Positions 1-9,601 of a stretch of DNA of 64,000 nucleotides are shown piece by piece (position 1 is the first letter of the stretch; every line of letters begins with the position of its first letter). The notes under the pieces are model-generated. The model saw only the letters and a program-made list of their open reading frames with translations. It made no database searches and had not been told where the DNA came from. Source of the stretch: Lumbricus terrestris (lineage: Eukaryota > Annelida > Clitellata > Crassiclitellata > Lumbricidae); the NCBI GenBank assembly GCA_949752735.1, contig OX457053.1, positions 8,999,991-9,063,990 on the forward strand, given 5' to 3'. The position numbers and the translations under genes are program-made.

Positions 1-130
1 AGTAAGTAAGTAAGCAAGTAAGCGAGTAAGCAGGTAAGGAATTGTAGAACTTGTGGTTATGCTTCACCTCGCTTAACCTTCCATCAACGAGCATGTATTC
101 AGTCAAACATATACTTTTTGCACAAATTGA

Positions 131-182
<52 letters not shown>

Positions 183-345
183 CAAGTAAGCAGGTAAGGA
201 ATTGTAGAACTTGTGCGGTTGAGATGTTGAACCATGTAAGCATTAAGAGCAAGGAATGATAAAATTATGGTTTGAAAGTTAAAATGAGCGAGTTCAGTAA
301 GTAAGTAAGTAAGTAAGTTTGAAAATGTACAATAATGCAAGAATT
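1..345. repeat. (AAGT)n tetranucleotide repeat patches
   Basis: Runs of AAGT lie at 1-40, about 132-190 and 297-320, separated by unique sequence. A short segment (GGTAAGGAATTGTAGAAC) recurs at about 35 and 193, so the array was duplicated together with some flank. No coding potential. Confidence 0.85.
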
Positions 346-1380
346 ATGGAATGAAAAGTGTAGGAAGGGAAGGAGTATATGGGACGGATGATAGTATGGA
401 TTGGTAAAATCTACGCATGAAAGTTAAAATGTATGATTTTTTTTTTCCTACAATTATTAACGTTTCATAGTTCAGGATTCCTTGGAATGAGAAACGAATG
501 GATGGAGGGAGGATAAAGTTAAGCGCTTATAGTTACATTGTTCGAATTTTCATCAATTCTTAGTGTTTCGATAGTTGAGAATGAACAACTATACAAGAAT
601 GTATGAGGAAGGGATGGAGGGAATGTACATCAGTTTCTTTCACCATAAGAAACACTGATAATGCCAGGCACAAATCTACATTAGGAGAGGGCATCACTTT
701 TCGCTTTTTGTAGAATGAACTGGAAAGAAAAAGTATAGTTTAAAATGCATGCACGTTGCAATTTAAAATATATGTATGTACATCGGTTTGACACTTAATT
801 ATGACATACACATGTGGAGCAAATGCCCAGAGGGCTTAAAGAGGACCGGTGGTCTTTGTATAAGACGCGCGTGATCGGTCCATTGTTAACACAATAGGTG
901 TATGCAGAGTCGGTCAGAAGCGCCGGAGGGCACAGAGGTCGGCTTTGTCAGACTCGTGTTCCGTCACGCTGCGTGATTTCTGGTGTCGCTGCCCCGATGC
1001 TCTGTACAAACTCAGATATTCGCCGAGTATGCGCTCGCGCCCTTACTCTAAATTTCTATATGTTCTAAATTTTACCCTTATATCTCCAATACGCTTATTA
1101 GTTGCGCCTTGCGTAGAAAGATGTGTCTGTCGCACTGCCAGTCTAGGTCCTATATAATCGAGGAGGGATCCGTAAATGTTTCCTCTTTTTAAGATTCAGC
1201 GCTGAATAAATTTTAAGAAACAACGCTGCTGATTGCATTGATTTATTGCTTATGACAAGTGTGAATAAAAGATTATGTAACGCATATAGAATGAACTACG
1301 TGAGTGAAGCTGGTCAATTCTTAGCTCTTTTTAAAATTAATGCGAGACGAGGACGGTTGGTTTGATAGCGCTCTCACACG
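346..1380. other. No gene recognised
   Basis: AT-rich non-coding stretch. A 70-codon open frame at 945-1157 has no recognisable motif and no splice context, and I treat it as chance. A short (ATT)n run follows at 1383-1418. Confidence 0.5.
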
Positions 1381-1385
1381 CATAA

Positions 1386-1420
<35 letters not shown>

Positions 1421-1560
1421 AGAGTCGCATACACAAAGGACAATAGTCAATATGCAAATAGGCAAAGCGTGATAGTATCTAGGTATGCACACAGACAGAC
1501 ACAAACATACCCAAAGACAGCCAGGCGTACAGGCAGACATACAAACAGTTACTGGAATTT

Positions 1561-1795
1561 TCGAGAACGTTCACGTAGATGACGTCACAACATGAATATT
1601 AATTAGGTATGTCATTAAAGGCTGCTTATAGCCAGTTAGGTATACACACAGACAGGCACAGGCATGCACACAGACAGACAGACAAACACGCAGACGGACA
1701 AAGAGCAGGACAAAGGAACAATAGATCTTCTAGAATGGTCCAGAAAGTTCTAGCAAATGACGTCACAGCATGAATATTAATTAGGGGCGGAGCTT
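1561..1795. repeat. Imperfect direct duplication with CRE-like motif
   Basis: The block TGACGTCACA-(A/G)-CATGAATATTAATTAGG occurs twice, at about 1580 and 1759, about 180 bp apart. Each copy is preceded by a TTCTAG/TTTCGAGAACGTTC-like segment and an ACAGACAGAC microsatellite. TGACGTCA is the canonical CREB/ATF palindrome, but nothing shows that it is used here. Confidence 0.6.
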
Positions 1796-1837
1796 GCCAT
1801 TGTCTGTCCTCCGCATACTAATGAGGCCACCCAGTGG

Positions 1838-1890
1838 GACTGTCTGTATGAGGCCAGCCACGTGACGTCACTGGCCTCATACAGACAGTC
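1838..1890. other. Perfect 20-bp inverted repeat, 13-nt loop
   Basis: Arms at 1838-1857 and 1871-1890 are exact reverse complements. The 13-base loop (1858-1870) carries CACGTG (E-box) overlapping TGACGTCA (CRE). It could be a hairpin end of a small mobile element or a regulatory palindrome; the sequence alone does not decide. Confidence 0.85.
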
Positions 1891-1904
1891 TCACAACTAC
1901 TGAG

Positions 1905-2082
1905 GCCAGTGCATCGCAGGGTTTGCCGCTTACTACCCAGCTTACGCCGGTATCAACTTATACTACTTGGTGACAGAGGCACATGTGCGTAAACAACTTC
2001 CACAAGGTCGTTACCCGGAGTCGAACCCGCAACCGCATGCTCAGTGAGCAAGCGCGTTACCAATAGGCCACCGAGTCGCACT
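1905..2082 (-). repeat. tRNA-derived SINE (family 1)
   Basis: On the minus strand a tRNA-like head has an A-box-like GGCCTATTGGTAACGCG and a B box GGGTTCGACTCC, followed by a non-tRNA body running toward 1905. There is no complete cloverleaf, so this is a SINE head and not a functional tRNA gene. Confidence 0.6.
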
Positions 2083-2547
2083 AGTGGGGCCTAGCGGATA
2101 ATAATTCGATTTTTGCAAGTGAAAGCCTAAACCTTAAGCCTTTAGAATCTTTAGCCGACAGACCTATAATTATCCTCGCTATTTGTTTTGCGGAAAGTCA
2201 CATAAGATGTGCGAAACAAAAATATTGTGCACTATACGCAGACGGACAGGGAGCCAGCACAGAACTTCCAGCAATGTTATTTGACACGTCACTGAATTAT
2301 AGGGCTCTTATCCGATATGTGGTCTATCAGAATAAAGAGATAGCTTCAGCTGTGACGAAATACTGTTCAAGTTCAGCTCTCTAAATGCTTATAATTTAGC
2401 AGTATCGGCGCTATACGGTGCTACAATTTTGACATCCCTTATGACCTGTAAAAATTAACTGGAATTCCTAAAAGCTTCTTTACCTACAATTTCCTCGACC
2501 TGCTGAATATCGTCCTGCCATGACTCTGGCACGACCTGCTAAATTTG

Positions 2548-2978
2548 CATAGCTGGCGCCCATGGGCGGAGTTTGGTTCCGTTCTTGGAGGGGCTAAAAA
2601 AAGAACTTGGAAAGAACTTGGACTTTGTTGGGGCTTAGACTCGGTCCAGAACGAGCGGCGCCGACAAATATTTTCTTGGGCCAAAAAAGTTGATGACCTT
2701 TTTTGATCCTCGGGCTGGAATCTCGCCGAAAAATACAAAATTTCCCGCCCCCAAAAATTGATGACCTTAATTTTCTAGTCATTCGGAACTTCGGAAGCTT
2801 CACGTACGTTCGTGAACAGAACCATTTCCCCCGAACAAATTTATGAGTCTGCGCGCCTTCTGGGGGCTAAGCCCGGAAAAAGATACCGTTTACACGGTAA
2901 AAAACTTAACCTGGGTCTTCTTGGGGGCTTTGCCCCCCTAGCCCTTGATAAACTCCGCCCATTCTGGCGCCGCCACTG
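2548..2978. mobile_element. hAT-like non-autonomous element, degraded
   Basis: Left end CATAGCTGGCGCCCATGGGC and the inverse of the right end (CAGTGGCGGCGCCAGAATGGGC) share a TIR that continues into GGAGTTT on both sides. The flanks TAAATTTG/TAACTCAG match at only 5 of 8 bases. The interior has the GGGGGCTTTGCCCCCC style and a GATGACC...TAGTCAT motif shared with other elements in the window. Confidence 0.55.
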
Positions 2979-3604
2979 TAACTCAGTACAGCAGCTATTG
3001 TTAGGCCTATATAACTACTTCTATCACTGTTATTTCTGTACGGTTTTGCGTCTCTCTTTCCGAGACAGGATGACATGACATATTTGAAATCGATTTCAAA
3101 CAACACGGAGCGAATCTAATTAAGTCCGGTAGGCCAACATCCATATATTATGTGTTGCTGTATGGCCAGGCTCCATTACTGTTGTTATGGCCTGGCTCAC
3201 GAACCACGCATAGTCATGTCACTGCTATTTATTTTCGATAAAAATTTCATTACTTCCGCCACCTGGCAGCGCCTTTGATTATTGCAACGTACCACAATCG
3301 ATATTATCTGCACGCGCCCTGGACCCTAGGCTACTTAGACCGATGATGTTGGAGCAGTTGGTCTCTATGAGAGCTAAGCCTTTGCATTGGAAGTTTCTTG
3401 GATTCAAACTTACATGTCGAGATCTGGCTGTCGCTGAATTGGCTGGAGATCTCTGATGTTTAGCGTGTGCTTTAGAGATCTACAATAACGATCACCAGAA
3501 GGTAGGTAGATGTATATGTACAGGGCTGTTACAGTAGTCGCTACATGCGGGTGTAAAGAATGTATACTCACCTCACAAATCTTATTTTGGCACTACACAA
3601 CGCT

Positions 3605-3760
3605 GCGTAGGCTTTGCAGGGTGCGCCAAAAAACCTCTAGGTTTTTTGCCAATATTTTGGCCTAAGGTAGGAAATTCGAGATGAAATTTTACAGTCATAA
3701 AGACAATTCATATTTACACATGATGGCCAGATTTCATCAAAATATTTCAAACACAACAAA
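3605..3760 (-). mobile_element. Mariner-like TIR fragment
   Basis: CAGGGTGCGCCAAAAAA at the left resembles Tc1/mariner-type ends (CAGGGTG..CCAAAA). The following ~140 bp reappears inverted at 19800-19946 (shared segments include GATGAAATCTGGCCATCATG and GTGTAAATATGAATTGTC). No transposase frame. It ends about 100 bp upstream of the C1GALT1-like start codon. Confidence 0.5.
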
Positions 3761-3863
3761 AGTTATGCCACTTTTTGGGGGGGCCATCCACCGTTTTCGC
3801 TACTTTTTTGCGTTACGTTTTTGAATCGTCAATGATTGCGGGTATTTACATTCATCTATAGCA

Positions 3864-4116
3864 ATGCGAATTGGTAATGGTAAGAGGAGGACTGGGGTGG
3901 TTTTCGTGGTCGGTGTGACTTTGGGCTTCCTTGTGGCGTGTGTGCTCTTCGATGTCTCACCGAAGCGAACCAGCGATTCGGATTCAAAACCGAGGCAGAA
4001 ACTGGGATCTCACAGCTTTGTTCCAGATGCCCCGCATTCACACGGAGAAATGGATCAGGAGGAAGGACCAGAGAATGCTCAGACGTGGAACGATTTCGAA
4101 GATGAGAGCCACAAAA
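3864..4116 (+). CDS. C1GALT1: C1GALT1-like coding exon 1
   Basis: Starts at ATG 3864, the first in-frame ATG, directly before the predicted type II signal anchor ([18 protein letters not shown]). It ends AAA A|GTAAGT, phase 1. It encodes the cytosolic tail, membrane anchor and a polar stem region. A 5' UTR exon further upstream is possible and not visible. Confidence 0.8.
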
Positions 4117-7100
4117 GTAAGTTAAATTGCATTTCTGGATCATGATCTTTGTTTGTATGTGCACTTGTTATAGCGCCCCTTCAAGCTCTCTCTACTCAGA
4201 GGCGCTCCCGACTGCAGAGCGGACACTACAACGGAGTTTCACGCCGAAGAGCTGAACAATTGCGAGTGAAGGACTTGCCCAAGGTCCATACGCGGCGACG
4301 TGAGGTGGATTCGAACCTCGAACCTTCCGGCTTCAAGGCAACGACACCACCACTACACCACCGCGCCCCACATCGTGCATGAGGCGAGCAGTAATGTATT
4401 GTCAATCTCCGAAAGTTTTCAACGCCACACAAAGTTAACCAGCGCTATATTAGATGACGCCCTCATTAGCGAAGTTGATGTGTGCTTGAACCTGCTGCCG
4501 TTTGTAGTTTTGACTTGGAGCTAGAGAAATTTTAAAGTTTACAGCATGCAGTGTAAAGAATGTGTACATATTGGTCGATTCTGTTATGATATGACAGAAT
4601 GAAAAATTTCATGACTTGCGAGAAATTCAACAAAAAACCAAATCCATGCTAGCAATGCAGAGTTGCACCTCACCCAGTTGGAGTAGGTTCTTGCAAGGGT
4701 GCTCTATAGATGCTCGGAATGAATGAATGAATATGTGTACAGGTATTTCACTCAAAACTGATAATGTTCATTGCTTTTCCACAAATCCATTTCATATTCC
4801 CTGATCCCTTTACATGTGTCAATGCTCCAGTTCTAATCACCTCCAACTGACCCTTGACTCTTGACCCTGAACTGAGTATGACCTTACCGGCCAAATGACT
4901 TTGTTTTTCTGAGCACCTGTTAGTAAGCTGGTTCCTGCAAGGTGGAGGCCTTATTTGAATGCTGTAGACAGACAAAGGTTAGGCTACATATAATTATGTG
5001 AATATTTGCATGTAAGTCAAGGCACAGATAGTTGAAGGAGCTTAAGTTACCGGTTGCATGAATGCATGGATCCAGAACAACGGCCATACTTTTCACCGCC
5101 ATCGGACCTTGCAGCAATTTTATGCGTGCCTCTTCGCAGGTGAGGTGCACACGATAGCTACGGAGCTGAAGAAGAACGTCCGTATTCTGTGTTGGGTGAT
5201 GACGAACCCTTCCAACATACAGACGAAAGCCGTGCATGTCAACGCAACATGGGGACAACGCTGCAACATTCTTCTCTTCATGAGCTCCAAGGCGGATCCA
5301 TCGCTTCCGGTGATCGGTCTCGACGTCGAGGAGGGTCGAGACAACCTGTGGGCGAAGACAAAGGCCGCGTTTCGGTACGTCTACCGGCATCACTTCGACG
5401 ACGCGGACTGGTTCTTCAAGGCGGACGACGACACTTACGCCGTCATCGAAAACATGAGATATCTTTTGAACGGTTACAATCCGGCCGATCCTATTTACTT
5501 CGGGAGGAGGTTTAAGCCGTATGTGACGCAGGGTTACATGAGCGGGGGAGCGGGGTACGTGCTGAGTCGGGAGGCGCTCAGGAGGTTCGTGAAGGTGGCG
5601 CTAGTTTCGCCGAGGAAGTGCTCGACACAAGATGAGGGGGCGGAGGACGTGGAGATCGGGCAGTGCCTCCAGAACTGTGGCGTGAGAACTATGGATTCTC
5701 GTGACGACTCGCATCGTGAACGGTTTCACCCGTTTCCGCCGGACTTGCATTTGATTCCGGGTGCTGTTTCGAAGGACAACTGGTACTGGGAATACAGCTA
5801 CTACCCTGCTCGAGAGGTAAAACAATCTTTCTTTGTTTGTTTGTAAGTGCACTTGTTATAGCGCCCCTTCAAGCTCTCTCTCTACTCAGAGGCGCTCCCG
5901 ACTGCAGAGCGGACACTGCAGCGGAGTTTCACGCCGAAGCGCTGAGCAATTGCGAGTGAAGGACTTGCCCAAGGTCCCTACGCGGCGACGTGAGGTGGAT
6001 TCGAACCTCGAACCTTCCGGCTTCAAGGCAACGACGCCACCACTACACCACCGCGCCCCATCTTTGATGCTGTTTGGTGAAATTGGTCTTATAACTAATT
6101 AGAGTACTCACGTGAGTTGATTGCTCTGTGTATACTGACCATGAGCATTGAGCAAGTCCTTCGCTCAAAGAACTCTGATTTGCGCCATCAACTTATGCTG
6201 GGTCTTTTGACAGTGGTTTATGTTTGAGAAATCTATTTATCTATCAATTTATCTAAGGAATTTATGTAAACACCTTCAAGGCATGGGCGCCTGCAGAAGT
6301 CTTTGCAGCAGGGGCAAAACACAATGGCTACGTACGGTGTAAATTTTTAACAGGAGATGGAAAATTCAAAGCAGAATATTAAAACACGAGTATTTTTTCA
6401 CATAGTTTTCTAAATTTATGCAAATTTCTCAGTTTTATTTTGTGTAGGCCTATCGTTTGTAACATTTGCGCTTCAGTGTGAAGAAATTTGTTAAAAACCA
6501 AAACGTAGTTAGAAAATGGGAAAGTCAGTTTTCCAGGGGGGGGCAAGTGCCCCTCTTGCCCCTATGCGCGGACGCCCATGCTTCAAGGTAGCTATTCAGA
6601 GGTGCTCCCAACCCAGGCATCGCTGAAGAGGCATGTCTTGTATCATCAGCAACTTAAGCCCTTGCACCTGTAAAAAGCTTTAGGATTTGCTATATACGAA
6701 TAAAAGGGGCTGATTCCTCCTCTTCCCCTCACCTGCATTGCCGTTTCAGCTCTAGACACCATCTGCCTTAGCTACCTGCCTGCCTGCCTAATTGCCTGTC
6801 TGTCAGCCTGCCTAATGCCTGTCTGTCTGCCTGCCTAATTGCCTGTCTGTCAGCCTGCCTAATTGCCTGTCTGTCTGCCTGCCTAATGCCTGTCTGTCTG
6901 CCTGCCTAATGCCTGTCTGTCTGCCTGCCTAATTGCCTGTCTGTCAGCCTGCCTAATTGCCTGTCTGTCTGCCTGCCTAATGCCTGTCTGTCTGCCTGCC
7001 TAATTGCCTGTCTGTCTGTCTGCCTGCCTAATGCCTGTCTGTCAGCCTGCCTAATTGCCTGTCTGTCTGCCTGCCTAATGCCTGTCTGTCTGCCTGCCTA

Positions 7101-9142
7101 ATGCCTGTCTATCTGCCTGCCTAATGCCTGTCTGTCTGCCTGCCTAATTGCCTGTCTGTCTGCCTGCCTAATTGCCTGTCTGTCTGCCTGCCTAATGCCT
7201 GTCTGTCTGCCTGCCTAATTGCCTGTCTGTCTGCCTGCCTAATGCCTGTCTGTCAGCCTGCCTAATTGCCTGTCTGTCTGCTTGTCTAATTGCCTGTCTG
7301 TCTGCCTGCCTAATGCCTGTCTGTCTGCCTGCCTAATGCCTGTCTGTCTGCCTGCCTAATGCCTGTCTGTCTGCCTGCCTAATTGCCTGTCTGTCTGCCT
7401 GCCTAATTGCCTGTCTGTCTGCCTGCCTAATTGCCTGTCTGTCTGCCTGCCTAATGCCTGTCTGTCTGCCTGCCTAATGCCTGTCTGTCTGCCTGCCTAA
7501 TTGCCTGTCTGTCTGCCTGCTTAATGCCTGTCTATCTGCCTGCCCCTTTGGATCTTGACGCTCAGCCTATATATTGATTCTGGTTTGATTAATTAAACGC
7601 CTGCGAATAACCTGATTTCCGCAGCTTTGCCTTTTGGACACTGTATAAATTTTGAGATTATGTCTATGTTGGTGAGTTACTCACTTACTCTCATGTGCCA
7701 CTGTAAATTTATTCTTAGGATGGGACTCTGATAGTTCACTCAAAAAATAGTTCACTCAAAACATTTAAGCCGGCAGCTTCCTATTGCCATTGGTTGATTG
7801 ATTTTTGCTTTTGAATTGCAATCTCGTGGTTATAGATTTTTCAGTAGATAAACATTTTGAGAAAGAAATGGTAGAGGTAGCCAAAAGACAAGCTGAGACC
7901 ATTTTATGAGTTGAAGGCATCCGTTATTTTGCAATAAAAATGAGTGGGTGAGCAGATTTTTAGCAATGCAAGTCAAATGCTTATATATTACACGTTTCGG
8001 AACAAAATGTAAAGAACATCTCATGACCTAGTTCTCAGTTTCTTAGCTTGCCTTTATAATCATACTCTATTGGTATTATGTGCCTGTTAGCTTTCTATTT
8101 ATCACACCAGCAAACAGCAATTTTATAGGGCAATGAGTTAAGAACTAAGGACAGCTTCAAAAAGAACAAGACTTTCGCTTCGAAGCAGTTTTCAAAGTTG
8201 AGAGAATGGCCTCAAGACCGGGACAATATGTTCCGAGACCGAGGCAAAAAACCTGTCTTGAAACCAAAACACTGTCTTGAAACCAAAACGCTGTCTTGAG
8301 ACCATACAACTTTGGTACAAATGCATACACTATGGCAAATAGAATTTTGTTAACAGATTGCAATGACAATCTGTGGAGCACGGTGTTGTAGGGTATGTTC
8401 GATGCCTTGGAGCCGGAAGGTTGTGGGTGCGAATCCACCTCAAGCTGCAGCATAGGGACCCTGAGCAAATCCTTCACTCGCAGTTGCTCATGCGCTTTGG
8501 CAAGAAACTCCGATTCAGTGTACGTGCTGTATTCGGGAGCGCCTCTGAGTAGCTTTCTTTAAGGGGCTCTAACAAGTGCTCATACATACATACAACAAGC
8601 AATAATTATGTCTGTATATAGTACGAGTTTTGATGCGTTGATCGTTGTATGAAATTTTTCAGGGACCGGACTGTTGCAGCGACTACGCAATAACGTTTCA
8701 TTACATCCGACCTCAGCTGATGTATGTCTTCGAATACCTCATCTACCACATGAGACCCTACGGCATCATGTCAAACCTCGTCCAACACCCAACAAACAGC
8801 TTATCAAATACGTCTGCGCTCCTTACAAACTACGATCAGCTCATCAAGAAACGTAAACTGGTACTTCCAGATGAAACAGCGTACAGTCCCAATCGGATAA
8901 GTATTCCAGATGAAACAGTTGAAACAGCGAACAGTCTCACTCAACAGTATCGCAATACCGATGAGGGAAAAGTCCTTGGGACGCCCGGCAATGAGACAAA
9001 GCCTGCGGTTAAGCGCGCAGACAGGAAGCGGAATATGACAAGAAAAAGAAGACATTCATTTGTGAGGTTGAATCGTGGCCGCACCACAAAAGCCGGTCCC
9101 AGCTTAGGAAGATCGACGACAAAATTTCCTGATCAGTCCTGA
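3864..9142 (+). CDS. C1GALT1: Core 1 beta-1,3-galactosyltransferase (C1GALT1-like), three-exon gene span
   Basis: Family role: adds galactose from UDP-Gal in beta-1,3 linkage to GalNAc-Ser/Thr, making core 1 O-glycan (T antigen) in the Golgi. Joining 3864-4116, 5140-5816 and 8663-9142 gives 1410 nt, 469 aa, with consistent phases (1, then 0) and GT-AG junctions. Seen: a short cytosolic N-terminus, a membrane anchor at about residues 11-29, a stem, then the GT31 core with ILCWVMT, the ADDDTY metal-binding DxD (about 179-184), [38 protein letters not shown] and [14 protein letters not shown]. The core aligns along its length with animal C1GALT1. Residues beyond about 345 form a basic, Ser/Thr-rich tail longer than in vertebrate enzymes (about 363 aa total). 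The paralogue C1GALT1C1 (COSMC) lacks the DDD motif, so this is the enzyme. Confidence 0.9.
4149..4370 (-). repeat. tRNA-derived SINE (family 2), antisense in intron 1
   Basis: On the minus strand it runs GGGGCGCGGTGGTGTAGTGG (A box), GGTTCGAATCC (B box), then the family body CAAGTCCTTCACTCGCAATT...CTCCG and the tail GGAGCGCCTCTGAGTAG...GGGGCGCTATAACAAGTGCAC. It starts about 32 bases after the exon 1 donor. It is nearly identical to the copy at 5833-6060. Confidence 0.9.
4676..4735 (+). repeat. LINE/SINE 3' tail fragment
   Basis: A diverged form of the GGAGCGCCTCTGAGTAG...GCGCTATATAAATG tail (here GGTGCTCTATAGATGCT) followed by (GAAT)n. Typical of 5'-truncated copies of the LINE/SINE tail family seen through the window. 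Confidence 0.5.
5140..5816 (+). CDS. C1GALT1: C1GALT1-like coding exon 2 (catalytic core)
   Basis: Acceptor CTTCGCAG|GT, donor GAG|GTAAAA. 677 nt, entering in phase 1 and leaving in phase 0. It carries almost the whole GT31 domain, including the DDD triad of the metal-binding site and an N-glycosylation sequon (NAT, about 119-121). It is noticeably more GC-rich than the flanking introns. Confidence 0.93.
5833..6060 (-). repeat. tRNA-derived SINE (family 2), antisense in intron 2
   Basis: Same family and orientation as 4149-4370 with only a few differences over ~220 bp. It begins about 16 bases after the exon 2 donor. The hexamer ATCTTT flanks both ends and may be part of a target-site duplication. 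Confidence 0.9.
6282..6580. mobile_element. hAT-like non-autonomous element, TSD CTTCAAGG
   Basis: Element ends CATGGGCGCC.../...CGGACGCCCATG are inverted repeats. The exact 8-bp duplication CTTCAAGG lies at 6274-6281 and 6581-6588. An 8-bp duplication is the hAT signature. 299 bp, no ORF, with GGGGGGGCAAGTGCCCCTC near the right end. Lies in intron 2 of the C1GALT1-like gene. Confidence 0.85.
6776..7544. repeat. 23/24-bp minisatellite in C1GALT1 intron 2
   Basis: Roughly 33 tandem copies of a TGCCTGTCTGTCTGCCTGCC-TAAT unit. The unit exists as a 23-bp form (CTAATGCC) and a 24-bp form (CTAATTGCC) that alternate irregularly, plus a CTGTCAG variant, which suggests repeated unequal exchange. Built on a CTGT/CTGC quasi-tetramer. 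Confidence 0.9.
7545..8372. other. Intron sequence, nothing recognised
   Basis: AT-rich intron 2 sequence of the C1GALT1-like gene between the minisatellite and the next SINE. No conserved frame or repeat seen, apart from a short duplicated segment ACTGTCTTGAAACCAAAAC near 8270. Confidence 0.5.
8373..8590 (+). repeat. tRNA-derived SINE (family 2), diverged
   Basis: Sense-strand copy with GGAGCACGGTGTTGTAGGG, GGGTGCGAATCCACCTCAAG, the body TCCTTCACTCGCAGTTGCTC and the tail GGGAGCGCCTCTGAGTAG...CTAACAAGTGC, then (CATA)n. More diverged than the intron 1 and early intron 2 copies, so an older insertion. Confidence 0.85.
8663..9142 (+). CDS. C1GALT1: C1GALT1-like coding exon 3
   Basis: Acceptor TTTTTCAG|GGACC. 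It begins with the conserved [14 protein letters not shown] segment and continues through [11 protein letters not shown], which ends the family domain. The remaining ~125 residues are polar and end in a basic stretch ([20 protein letters not shown]) of no known domain. TGA at 9140-9142. Confidence 0.9.
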   Translation, partial: GPDCCSDYAITFHYIRPQLMYVFEYLIYHMRPYGIMSNLVQHPTNSLSNTSALLTNYDQLIKKRKLVLPDETAYSPNRISIPDETVETANSLTQQYRNTDEGKVLGTPGNETKPAVKRADRKRNMTRKRRHSFVRLNRGRTTKAGPSLGRSTTKFPDQS

Positions 9143-9380
9143 GATGATTTGTGTTGTTAATTATATTCTACTGGGTTTAGGATTTTGCTTCATATATCGA
9201 ATATTTTGTACCAGTCTAGTGACACAATATCGACGACAAGCAATATGGCTACGCACTTCTGAAGGGCTCTTGCTGAGAGTAGAGCTTTATAAATGGTCAA
9301 AATACAGTATAATTTACAGGTGTTGTGGATGCGCTTTTTCTTAGGCTCTGAAAAACAAGCAGCCACTTATTATAATCATT
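9143..9380 (+). other. Probable C1GALT1-like 3' UTR, undefined end
   Basis: Unique AT-rich sequence after the stop codon. I see no AATAAA signal here, so the transcript end cannot be placed. Confidence 0.3.
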
Positions 9381-9600
9381 ATCTATTATTATTATTATTA
9401 TTATTATTATTTTTATTTTTATTTTTATTTTTATTTTTTTATACATGTCTATATTATTATTATTATTATTGTCATTATTATTATTATCGAAAGGCTACCC
9501 CTTTACCAAAGCGGTTATCGGGTTAACGTTATTATTATTATTATTATTATTATTATGCAGATAAGTGCAAAATGCATTATTATGAATTGAAAGCGTTATT
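9381..9600. repeat. (ATT)n/(ATTTTT)n microsatellite
   Basis: Runs of ATT at 9385-9415, 9453-9487 and 9530-9556 with ATTTTT blocks between. It abuts the 3' end of the element at 9602-10745. Confidence 0.85.
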
Positions 9601-9601
9601 C

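Noticed and set aside
1995..2080. Possible tRNA gene on the minus strand
   Set aside because: A and B boxes are present but no proper acceptor stem or anticodon arm, and the sequence continues into a SINE body.
5120..5852. Overlapping frames in other phases and on the minus strand
   Set aside because: Shadows of the GC-rich C1GALT1 exon 2; only the chosen frame carries family motifs and correct splice phases.
6776..7544. CRISPR-like regular repeats
   Set aside because: Units are directly adjacent without unique spacers and the genome is animal.
8645..8662. Treating the exon 3 frame as an independent gene starting before GPDCC
   Set aside because: The bases before 8663 are a polypyrimidine tract and AG acceptor, and the protein continues exon 2 in phase.
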